Assembly: GCA_031216445.1 (NCBI GenBank)
Contig: CM062207.1
Location: 1,278,501 to 1,342,500 of the forward strand
DNA length: 64,000 nt
Reading direction: 5' to 3'
Source of the DNA: Lateolabrax maculatus
Taxonomy: Eukaryota; Chordata; Actinopteri; Acropomatiformes; Lateolabracidae
A program made the translations under genes and the position numbers. Positions 56,401 to 64,000 of this stretch are shown here, piece by piece. The notes under the pieces were generated by a model that saw nothing but the letters and a program-made list of their open reading frames with translations, made no database searches and was not told the DNA's origin. The stretch's first letter is position 1; the number at the start of each line of letters is the position of its first letter.

Positions 56401-57699
56401 GCGTTTTACGTAAGTCGGAGTGTGAACGGCTGCAGGTAATAGGGAATATTAGAGGAATATCCATTTTCATTAGACATGTAAACAGCTTAGTAGGAATATC
56501 GTCTCTTGTCGAAATAAAGGGCAAAAACTGGAATATTCTGTGCAGGTTAACAAAGTCACTGTCTGAGAAAGTGGCCGTTTGAACAGCGATAACCACATCA
56601 GACAACACGTCATAGGAACTCCTTTTCGACTGTGACCTGACGCTTAACGGTGGAGGCAGACCCGCCCACCCAGAGCCCGGTTCTGCTCCAGGTTTCTACC
56701 TGTTAAAGGGAGTTTTTCCTTCCACTGTCACCAAGTGCTGCTCATGGTGGAACTGTTGGGTCTGTAAATTAAATTTTAAAGAGTCAGTCTAGACCTGCTC
56801 TATGTGAAAAGTGTCTTGAGATAACTTTTGTTATGATTTGGTGCTATACAAATATAATTGACTTGACTTAAAGCGACATTTCGTCCTGTTGCTTCCTTCC
56901 TACCTCTTGACCTGACATCAGACTTTCATCTATACTTGGTGACAATCGTGAGCCCACGGGGGGTAAACACTTAAATTGTCCATGTTTGCCATGCAGAGGA
57001 GAAAATGGAGACAAAAATGGACAATTTTAGAAGGGGGTGCAAAGGGAATACAAATCCCTCTGGTGCACCGTGACCACTCACATTGTAGGAGCGGTGGTGC
57101 CGCTGCTTCCACTGCACCAGGACGATCTGAGCCACCACCAGCGTGGCGATGAGGATCATCACCATCTCTGCATGCATGGCCTCATGACCCCTGTGCTTCA
57201 CATGCAGGCGCTCATGCTGCACCCTGTGGGGGGGGGGGGGGGGGGGGAGATAATAAATAACAAGCTGTCAGACACCAGGGGAGGTTAATGCAGAGGTTCA
57301 CTGTATACTCCACTGTTTGTGGTGGAAATGTGCAGATTCTGGATGCATTGTGGGTAAGAAGCGACTCACTTCCAGTTTTCTCTGTGTGTCATCTTCAGCA
57401 GGTCGTCCTGTAAGACAAGAGGCAGGGACAGAACTGGCAGCTGGCAGGTTTCACTGGACCCTCAACTGTCAAACACAACTCACTCGTTTACAGACGCGTC
57501 CCGGTAAAATGAGACGCGGTGTGTAACGGAACAAGGCGCTTGTTGTGTGCGATGCCGCCTCGGTGCTGCCACGTCCCGGCTGCCTTTAACCGGCGCTCCG
57601 GGACTTTACGCGTTAAAAGCGCCTGATAGTTACAGGCTACAGGGTGTGAACGGCTCCGTTAGGCTCGCCTGTACTTACCTGGGGGTGCACAGCCGCCAT
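50409..57699 (-). CDS. rnf175: RING finger protein 175 (RNF121/175 family)
   Basis: Nine coding exons in transcript order: 57679-57699, 57370-57407, 57082-57223, 54844-54998, 54057-54164, 52810-52930, 52293-52426, 51429-51530, 50409-50529. The model closes at 313 aa. It starts MAAVHPQ. Several membrane segments follow (MILIATLVVAQIVLVQW, FGFNVFF region, MLFYGLYYGVMG). A RING-H2-type domain is split over two exons (CAVCGQRI ... CGHIFHEFC ... CPYC). The last exon encodes the conserved family tail LYGQLLDWLRYLVAWQP...GINFSLGLE. Members are multi-pass ER/Golgi E3 ubiquitin ligases involved in membrane-protein quality control. Both RNF121 and RNF175 share this layout. I chose RNF175 because it adjoins TLR2 in human. 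A 20-base C run on the coding strand directly precedes the third exon. Confidence 0.94.
50780..50890. mobile_element. Possible DNA-transposon fragment
   Basis: 'attaacagcccggggcttttatttgcttcaat ... gggacaggcaactatatgggacag' resembles fragments repeated in fish genomes, but termini are not seen. Weak call. Confidence 0.25.
55347..55600. mobile_element. Second copy of the CTTTAAAGGGA MITE family (rnf175 intron)
   Basis: Begins CTTAAAGGGACGGTTCAGAT, then 'tgaagtggggttctgtgaggtacttatcca' and 'cccagtttggagaag', matching the ends and interior of the element at 17933-18420. The far terminus is not evident. The interior has an inverted repeat at 55468-55576. Confidence 0.7.
55468..55576. repeat. Near-perfect palindrome inside the MITE
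   Basis: 'cagccctttcct..ggcactacattttctcaac.atagaactt' pairs with 'aagttctacggttgagaaaatgtaatgcc..aggaaagggctg', leaving a loop of about 20 bases. Read directly. Confidence 0.85.
56640..56872 (+). mobile_element. 3' part of a common teleost retroposon
   Basis: Contains 'ctgttaaagggagtttttcctt', 'ctagacctgctctatgtgaaaagtgtcttgagataac' and the tail 'gctatacaaatataattgacttgactt', a sequence found at high copy in many fish genomes. No protein is encoded. Its origin (SINE or LINE tail) is not decided. Confidence 0.65.
57228..57247 (-). repeat. Poly(C/G) run at an rnf175 splice acceptor
   Basis: Twenty G bases on the plus strand become twenty C bases on the coding strand, immediately before CACAG and the third coding exon of rnf175. 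It acts as that exon's polypyrimidine tract. Confidence 0.9.
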
Positions 57700-57800
57700 C
57701 GTTGGCTCTTTTATTCCCTCCCGGTGAAATCCACCCGGCGAACCACAGCTAGGCTAGGCTAGGCTAACAGCTCCCCCACTGACAGCGTGTCGGGCGTCAC
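57700..57800 (-). promoter_or_regulatory. rnf175: rnf175 5' untranslated region and promoter zone
   Basis: GC-rich sequence upstream of the rnf175 ATG, with repeated 'taggctaggc' units. No TATA box, consistent with a housekeeping promoter. Limits are inferred. Confidence 0.4.
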
Positions 57801-58332
57801 GGCTACGGAAGGCCAAGAGGGTCAAAACTCTCAACGCGACTAGTTACTGTATACAAACACGATAAACTGCTCGTACAACTCAGTTCATCAATGTTTTACT
57901 TTTTAAATGTCATTTGAAGTTTTATCAGGGCAAAACATATATATAAAAATATATAATTGCTGCATGCATGTAGAGCTTTTGTTTAAGTTTTGTGTCAAAA
58001 GCATAAAACACACAAGAAAAATACCTGTTATTGCAGCATAATGTAAATTGAATGACTTATCACCCACTGGAAATAAATAACGAACAAACAAATGACACAG
58101 ACAAAAGAAAATTGACTTTTGTTTTAATTTAATTGGAGGTTTGTTAAAACAAAGTTTGGACTCATTCCACTTTAATGTCAATGAAATCTGCTCAAGTCAA
58201 CTATTGTTAACAGTTGGATCTTTATTCCTTGATTCCTTGATCCAGCTCCGTGTTCATGGTCGACCTGCGGGAGGAGAGAAACGTCAGCTAACAGACAACT
58301 TTTTGAGCTGATTGTCACAACTAGAACTGAAT

Positions 58333-58425
58333 TCGCTCAGACATCCAAGGAAGGTTTGGGCCATCTTTGGTCTTTCGACCTCTGGTGGAAACTACGAATG
58401 GCAGGAAAAGGCGTCATCACAGCGA
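58333..58425 (-). ncRNA. Box C/D snoRNA U14, copy in host intron 7
   Basis: 93 nt consensus copy. The 5' boundary lies beside a stretch shared with the intron 5 copy. The 3' end is about 68 nt from the last host exon. Confidence 0.94.
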
Positions 58426-58641
58426 ACTGTCGGAGGTCAATCTGTACATTACAGATGGACTGGATTAACAAACTCAAATATATTGTTTAAAAAGGCAATT
58501 ACATACCAGGCAAAACCACCATCACTGCTGACTGGACCAACATCAGGAGCGTGCTTCCAGCAGAGACCTCCACCCTAAAGGAGACGTAACAAAATTAGTT
58601 GACGCCAATACAGACAAAATTCATCTTAACTGCTTTTAAAT

Positions 58642-58734
58642 TCGCTCAGACATCCAAGGAAGGTTTGGGCCATCTTTGGTCTTTCGACCTCTGGTGGAAA
58701 CTACGAATGGCAGGAAAAGGCGTCATCACAGCGA
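58642..58734 (-). ncRNA. Box C/D snoRNA U14, copy in host intron 6
   Basis: 93 nt consensus copy. The 3' end is about 67 nt from host exon 7. The sequence just past the D box side (ttttaaattcgctc) matches that of the intron 4 copy, so these two share flanks. Confidence 0.94.
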
Positions 58735-59454
58735 ATTGTGGAAAGCAGGTAAACAGGATCTAATATACACACCTCAGATGGATTTAAAAGCAGCAAAACA
58801 AAGAAAAAAAAGAAAGAAAAAAAAAAAGGGGTAAAGCAGCCAATACTTCCAATAGTGCTAAAACTATTGGTCAAAAATGTATTTGTAACTAACAATTTTT
58901 TTTAAATTCCCGAATAATAGAATTTGGTACATTAAATATCAGAATACTGAAAAATTATTTCCCACAGCCCCAGCGATTTTTATTCAACCAACACACTAAT
59001 CTTGATATTTAGTTCACTGTCTTAAGACTAGAAAAAAAAAAAAAATTAAATAATCACATATGAGACAATGTTAGGCATCAGGGGGTCTACATGTATCAGC
59101 ATGTAGAATTTAAGACTATAAAGCCACTACTATAAGATCTGTGATAAGCCGAGATGGGCCGGTTCTGGAGTCCCTACATGAGTGTTGTAGGGACCAAAAC
59201 ATTAGTTACATGTCCCGATTCAACAAGTGAGCTTTTCAATCTCTGGGCATTTTAACTGGTTAAACAAAAAGGCTACTTCAGGACTGTTAGACACGATTAG
59301 TCACACACCCACCATGCTTCACGGCTGACGGTCTTCAAAAGACTCATGATCCAGAGATCCAAAGATTCCTTTCACATCCAGCCTGAAAGTAAGATTTTAG
59401 ATTTAAATTAGTTATGACGTTATTAGAGACAAAGAAGGTCACTATTCCCTTCAG

Positions 59455-59547
59455 TCGCTCAGACATCCAAGGAAGGTTTGGGCCATCTTTGGTCTTTCGA
59501 CCTCTGGTGGAAACTACGAATGGCAGGAAAAGGCGTCATCACAGCGA
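59455..59547 (-). ncRNA. Box C/D snoRNA U14, copy in host intron 5
   Basis: 93 nt, identical to the intron 4 and intron 7 copies by eye. Its 5' flank, up to host exon 5, is duplicated almost exactly at the intron 7 copy. Confidence 0.94.
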
Positions 59548-59779
59548 ACTGTCGGAGGTCAATCTGTACATTACAGATGGACTGGATTAACAAACTCAAA
59601 TATATTGTTTAAAAAGGCAATTACATACCAGGCAAAACCACCATCACTGCTGACGCTTCCTTCGACTGGACCGACGTCAGGAGCGTGCTTCCAACAGAGA
59701 CCTCCACCCTGAAAGTGACATAATGAAAAGTTAGTTGTGACGCCAATACAGGCAAAAATCATCTTCACTTCTTTTAAAT

Positions 59780-59872
59780 TCGCTCAGACATCCAAGGAAG
59801 GTTTGGGCCATCTTTGGTCTTTCGACCTCTGGTGGAAACTACGAATGGCAGGAAAAGGCGTCATCACAGCGA
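59780..59872 (-). ncRNA. Box C/D snoRNA U14, copy in host intron 4
   Basis: 93 nt, consensus sequence. Boxes, guides, the internal hairpin with GAAA loop and the terminal stem are all present. The 3' end is about 71 nt from host exon 5. Confidence 0.94.
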
Positions 59873-60103
59873 CAGGACGTGAAGGAGGACTACAGATTTA
59901 TACCGATTCACAGAACAGTTATTATTGTAATGATAAAACATACGCACCAGGTTCACGGGCTTTCATCGTCACCACTGTTGGAGTTTTCTTTGAGACTGTC
60001 GGACACGTCAGCACGGCGACCGAAACGTTCAGCCTGAAAGTGAGACGGAGATAAAGTCAGCACTGAAGACATGCAACGAGACAGTTACAGGAGTTTTTAT
60101 TGT

Positions 60104-60196
60104 TCGCTCAGACATCCAAGGAAGGTTTGGGCCATCTTTGGTCTTTCAACCTCTGGTGGAAACTACGAATGGCAGGAAAAGGCGTCATCACAGCGA
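60104..60196 (-). ncRNA. Box C/D snoRNA U14, copy in host intron 3
   Basis: 93 nt, one base different from the consensus copies: a T-to-A change opposite the GGTCGAAAGACC hairpin, which becomes GGTTGAAAGACC, a G-U pair. Both guides and both boxes are intact, and the terminal stem is TCGCT/AGCGA. Confidence 0.93.
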
Positions 60197-60926
60197 AACA
60201 ATGCGAGCACTCCTGGAGCAAATCGCTGGAGCTCAAGATGTTTGTATTTCGTGATATCTTCAATTAAACTTTCATAAACAAACTAAAACCTCAAACTGTG
60301 GGTCCATCAGATCCTCACAACTTCATGATAAATGTTTTAAGTGTACGGAGGATCAACTATGAAGAAATTTGTGAGAAATTTGCAGTTTTAGTCCTCTAAC
60401 CAAAGAAAAACACCACATTTGACTGGTTTCAGATTCTTAAATGGGAAGATTTGCTGCTTTTCTGTATTTTACATCAGTTTCAATGGAATATTTTAGTGTT
60501 TGGTTTTTTAACTGAAAGACTACTGTTGGTACACAATTTCAACAGTTTTAAATAGACAAGTTATTTTCTGAAAGACGCATATCAGCCTGTAAATCTATTT
60601 CCAGTACTCTCACAGATGAACTGATCAGCTCACCTGTCCCCAGGTTCAGTGGCGCTGATGCATTTCTGCTTCTTGTCGTTGAGGAACCGTTGGCATCGGC
60701 CGCCGTGACTCTGCTGAGCAGCTTCTGCCTCGTGTCCCCGGAGGTCATCATCCCCGGCGACTCCCCGTCAGGACATTTCTGTTGTCAGAAAGACAGAAAA
60801 CTTAATAAATTCAGTCTGAAACAAGAGTCAATGAACACAGAGGATGTTTGTTTTATTAAGCAGTAACATTTTGTTAACACAAGCTGGTAATAATTATTGA
60901 TCTGTTAGACACGTGTTGCAAAAAAA

Positions 60927-61017
60927 CGCTCAGACATCCAAGGAAGGATCGGACCGTCTTTGGTCTTTCGACCTCTGGTGGAAACTACGAATGGCAGGAA
61001 ATCATGTCATCACGGCG
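60927..61017 (-). ncRNA. Box C/D snoRNA U14, copy in host intron 2 (most diverged)
   Basis: Minus strand: C box TGATGA near the 5' end, D box CTGA near the 3' end, and both 18S-complementary segments intact (CATTCGTAGTTTC and CCTTCCTTGGATGT). It differs from the other copies in the terminal stem, after the C box and between the guides. It sits about 148 nt from the next exon instead of about 70. Confidence 0.88.
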
Positions 61018-61770
61018 CAGCAGGAGGATGCACATTAAGTTATATAAAATAAAAAGATAATAAAAAGTTCTCTCACCTTGTGCATCCTGCAGGCAGCAGC
61101 TCAGAGGTGATGCTGGCAGACGAGTGCTGAACACGCTTCAACATTTAAAGCCTGAAAGGAGAAAACAGCTCATTAACTCACTTAATTATCCCACATATCT
61201 AAAATATAATCTATAACAAGTTTTATTTTTCCTTTCACTGATGTATATCATCAGCTCACACAAACTAAGCGGTATAAGCACATTAAATATAACCTCAGCC
61301 TTTTAATGTCGGAGGTAAATAAAATAAATGTTACACACGTGTTTCACCTCCACGTGCTCACCTGCTGGAAACTACCGGAAGTGAAACTTCAGATAACTGT
61401 TTCTCTGCCACGTGTCACAAACACATTTATACCTTCTTTATATAAAAACACTACTCCTCAACACGCGGCCTGGCTGATCTCTGTGGTTTAAAAACACCGA
61501 GTCACTTCTGGAAACACGTGAAACAAAAAAGCAAAACGAGCAGAAACTTAATCTGCGACCATCCGGTAACTAAACTCTTCTTCTGCGGTGAACGTCGCCA
61601 TCTTTCTCTCCTTCATGCTCTGATCCATCAGAATAATGCAACATTAGCGCAGTGAGGTGAAGTGAGAGGTGATATTTACCGGCGGGCCCGCAGGACGTGC
61701 TGCTCCGTGTCCTCCGCAGGTTCGAGTGCCGCCGCTCGCCTCTGCTCTGCTTCTTATCCCGTCACGGCGG

Positions 61771-62880
61771 CTGTGAACCGGGTCAGCGTCGCCTGAGCGC
61801 CCCCTGCCGGCCCGGAGACCTCCCGTTAATACAGACAGTCCGGTTTAAACCCGCATTAAGTTACTGAATTATTACATAAATACATTATTAAACATTACTG
61901 GATCAATATTGATAAAGGCTGTAAGCACATGTTGTGTTCCTGTTGTGTCTTTACTGTTTTAATATTTATTTACCACTCAAAACATTTACATTTTGAAATA
62001 TATTTTGTAATATTCATAGACAATATAAAATTTTCCTATTTAATGACATCATTTTATTTAATAGTAAGATTTTTTAGATAATTTAATAAAAATTAGAAAA
62101 CATTAGTGAAAAAAGCTAGTGAATTTAAAAATAGTCTTAATTTATATTTATATAATTTATACAAAGCTCAATAAACATAATCAAATGTACATACATTTAC
62201 ATAATAGTAATCAAAATATAATTTCTCATGATGTATTTTTAATTTTCACATTTAATTTATCGTGATTTATTTGTGTTCGTCACATAATAGCTATGTATAA
62301 TTAATTAATAAAAAATAATATATGAAGTCAACATTTTATTTGTAATAATAGCAATTTTATTTCTATCGCACAATTATAATAAAAAACAATGAAAAATGAG
62401 ACTATTGGGAAAGTGAGGAGGTGAAAAATAAAAAAATGTCATCTAAAATATAAATAGATTATTTAATCTGGCGAATGAACAATTCATTTACAAAAGTTTC
62501 CTGTTCCTTCATTTATTTGATTCAAATAATAATATGATAAAAATACTTATGTTTGATTCAGTTGACAGACGTGAGATCAGAGGGGCGAGAGACGATGTGA
62601 TAAACAGAGAGAGAGAGAGAATCATACGCTCACACCATCATATGACTGACAGACCAGTGAACCAATCACCTCACTCCTCCCCCCCCTTCTCCTCTTGCTC
62701 CCCATTGGTGGATGCTGCTGCGAGGCCGGATGGATGCCCCCCCCTCCTCCCCCCCTCTTCTCCGTCTGGTGGTGCTGCTGCTGCAAGCTGCTGGTGTTGC
62801 CGTGACGATGATATCCTCCCCCCCTCCCACACACACACACACACACACACACACAGCAGTGAGGAGAGGGAGCAAACAAG
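61771..62880. other. Intergenic region upstream of the U14 host gene
   Basis: Very AT-rich from 61860 to 62550, with no coding exon seen. It then turns GC/C-rich toward 62670-62960. Confidence 0.5.
62830..62856 (+). repeat. (CA)n microsatellite
   Basis: About 13 CA units after a C-run. Confidence 0.9.
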
Positions 62881-62896
62881 ACGGTATCATGATGCG

Positions 62897-62959
62897 ATGG
62901 CTTCAGGCTGGAAAACAGAAACTCTCACACTAATCGGCTGCGTCTCAGGGAAACATGGT
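62897..62959 (+). CDS. Possible first coding exon of a downstream gene (partial)
   Basis: An ATG in fair context (gcgATGG) opens a short frame (MASGWKTETLTLIGCVSG) that ends at a strong donor (acATG|GTGAGT) around 62959. It lies in a GC-rich patch that could be a promoter. The peptide is not recognised, and the rest of any gene would lie beyond the window. In human, TRIM2 and MND1 lie on this side of TLR2, but this sequence does not match the TRIM2 start that I know. Confidence 0.25.
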
Positions 62960-62987
62960 GAGTGCTGGCTTTCTTTTTTTGCTGCTG

Positions 62988-63013
62988 GGGGGGGGGGGGG
63001 GGGGGGGGGGGGG
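62988..63013 (+). repeat. Poly(G) run
   Basis: 26 consecutive G bases, just after the possible donor at 62960. Confidence 0.92.
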
Positions 63014-63449
63014 TGAGAGGATGGATGGACGGATGGATGGAGGAATGTTTGTGGATGACAACAGCATCTGCAGCATGGTGTGCTTTCCTGCTAGAGAGGG
63101 ATGTGGGAGGGATTGATGGGAGATGGAGGAAACGAGGATGGGCAGATTTCAGGATGAACGAGGGTGGAGGACGACTGATGGGACGCAGGAACCGGCCGCT
63201 CCACCTCAGCTTCAGAGCCAGTGGGAGTGTGTTGGTGCTGCCAGGCCTGGATGCACCGCACCTTAGCATCCTGCCTGCTAACTGTAACAGGAGGTACGTC
63301 ACTTCTGTGAAACAGAAACTGGACTCATCCCCTCTGATTCCTACCGCGATGGACGGATCACTGAACGGGCCTGCGGGGCACAGGCCCGGGGGAAGCAAGG
63401 GGTCAGGGGGCCCTCCGGCCAGAGCCTCTGTGGGAAGTGACGGTCAAAG

Positions 63450-63800
63450 AATGACGGAGACACACAAAACTGCCACAAAGACACAAAAAACCACCACAAA
63501 GAGACTTTAAACAATCAAGAAGACACACAAAAATGACTAGGAAGAGACGTAAAATTACTACAAAGAGATACAAAAAGACCCCAAATAGACATAAATCGAC
63601 CAAAATGAGATGCAAAACGATGATAATGAGACACAAAGCGACTTTGAAGAGATGCTAAAGGACCACAGGCACAAACATATGAAAACGACCACGAAGAAAC
63701 ACAAAACAACTGAAACGCAACACAACCACAAAGAGCAAACAACGTGAAGGAGACGCAAAACGACTATGAAGAAACGCAAAATGACCACAAATCTACCACA
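63450..63800 (+). repeat. Degenerate tandem repeat, period about 21 bp
   Basis: Repeated 'agacacaaaatgaccacaaag'-like units with much variation. This is a common kind of decayed minisatellite in fish. The reverse-strand frames across it (CVSLSSF-type) are artefacts. Confidence 0.75.
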
Positions 63801-64000
63801 GACAGAAGGAAAAAGCAGTTTGCCTCTGTATAACTCTTAACAGAAGTGAAACATCACAGTCATTTCCAAAGTGGTCCTTCACAATCAAGCAGCAAAAATG
63901 GTCCAAGCGGCAAACAACGATATAAAGTATACAATACTATGAAAAAAAATGAGATAAAAACTAGTTTTAAAAAAAGGCTTAAGAATAGATGTATAAAATT

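Larger units (their letters stand above)
58425..59708. repeat. Segmental duplication inside the U14 host gene
   Basis: 58333-58574 and 59455-59708 are near-identical across the U14 copy, about 80 nt of intron and one whole exon, offset by about 1.12 kb. The second exon copy carries a 12-nt insertion (cttccttcga) relative to the first. The high identity of intron sequence shows that the event is recent. Confidence 0.88.
58200..61770 (-). ncRNA. Non-coding host gene of six intronic U14 snoRNAs
   Basis: Eight exons can be drawn from good splice sites on the minus strand: 61680-~61770, 61077-61151, 60634-60778, 59948-60033, 59629-59708, 59309-59382, 58507-58574, and ~58200-58264 (with AATAAA near 58221). 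Introns 2 to 7 each contain exactly one U14 copy; intron 1 has none. The distance from the snoRNA 3' end to the next exon is 66-72 nt in five of the six, the spacing known to favour release of box C/D snoRNAs from introns. The exons are short, have no shared open frame and no protein similarity that I can see. Exons 5 and 7 are near-duplicates, and exon 4 is a more distant relative. In mammals U14 lies in introns of HSPA8 and RPS13. Here the spliced product itself is probably non-functional. Confidence 0.85.

Noticed and set aside
58384..58410. 18S rRNA fragments on the plus strand (gaaactacgaatgg, acatccaaggaagg)
   Set aside because: They are the complements of the U14 guides, not ribosomal DNA; the intervening 18S sequence is absent.
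58200..61200. The repeated 93-bp units read as a CRISPR array or a satellite
   Set aside because: Spacing is irregular, each unit lies in its own intron, and the units carry box C, box D and 18S guides; U14 explains them.
63403..63788. Minus-strand frames rich in Cys, Val, Leu and Phe
   Set aside because: Read from a degenerate 21-bp tandem repeat; no signal of a real protein.

Overview
The window is teleost fish nuclear DNA. It has long introns with GT-AG splice sites, (GT)n/(CA)n microsatellites, several fish-type miniature transposons, and the vertebrate neighbourhood fibrinogen - TLR2 - RNF175. That grouping matches the human 4q31 block, with internal rearrangement. All gene models below were assembled by hand from splice sites. 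Every coding model except the fibrinogen-alpha-like paralogue closes in frame from start to stop.

Layout. 1-3.8 kb: no gene, with repeat relics. 3.8-8.0 kb (+): a C2H2 zinc-finger gene with a minisatellite inside its coding sequence. 9.9-15.7 kb (+): fibrinogen alpha (fga), with two possible C-termini. 17.2-19.3 kb (+): a second, truncated fibrinogen-alpha-like gene without the alphaC region or globular domain. 20.7-26.0 kb (-): fibrinogen beta (fgb), convergent with the two alpha genes. No fibrinogen gamma gene is present. 27.7-31.8 kb (-): a small secreted protein joining a thyroglobulin type-1 domain to a C-type lectin domain. 34.9-42.2 kb (+): an intron-rich tlr2. 43.9-47.9 kb (-): a FAM111-type serine protease with a PIP-like N-terminus. 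50.4-57.7 kb (-): rnf175, nine coding exons. 58.2-61.8 kb (-): a non-coding host gene whose introns 2-7 each carry one copy of the box C/D snoRNA U14. 62-64 kb: repeats and an uncertain first exon of a further gene.

Themes. The two alpha genes and the beta gene encode clotting-factor subunits, normally secreted by liver. TLR2, the lectin and the FAM111 protease are plausible innate-defence genes, although only TLR2 has a firmly established immune role. The U14 array serves 18S rRNA maturation.

The two most unusual items are the six-copy U14 host gene, which shows recent exon-plus-snoRNA duplication and near-constant snoRNA-to-exon spacing, and the fga paralogue. The paralogue has internal exon lengths identical to fga (184 and 146 nt) but stops just after the coiled coil.
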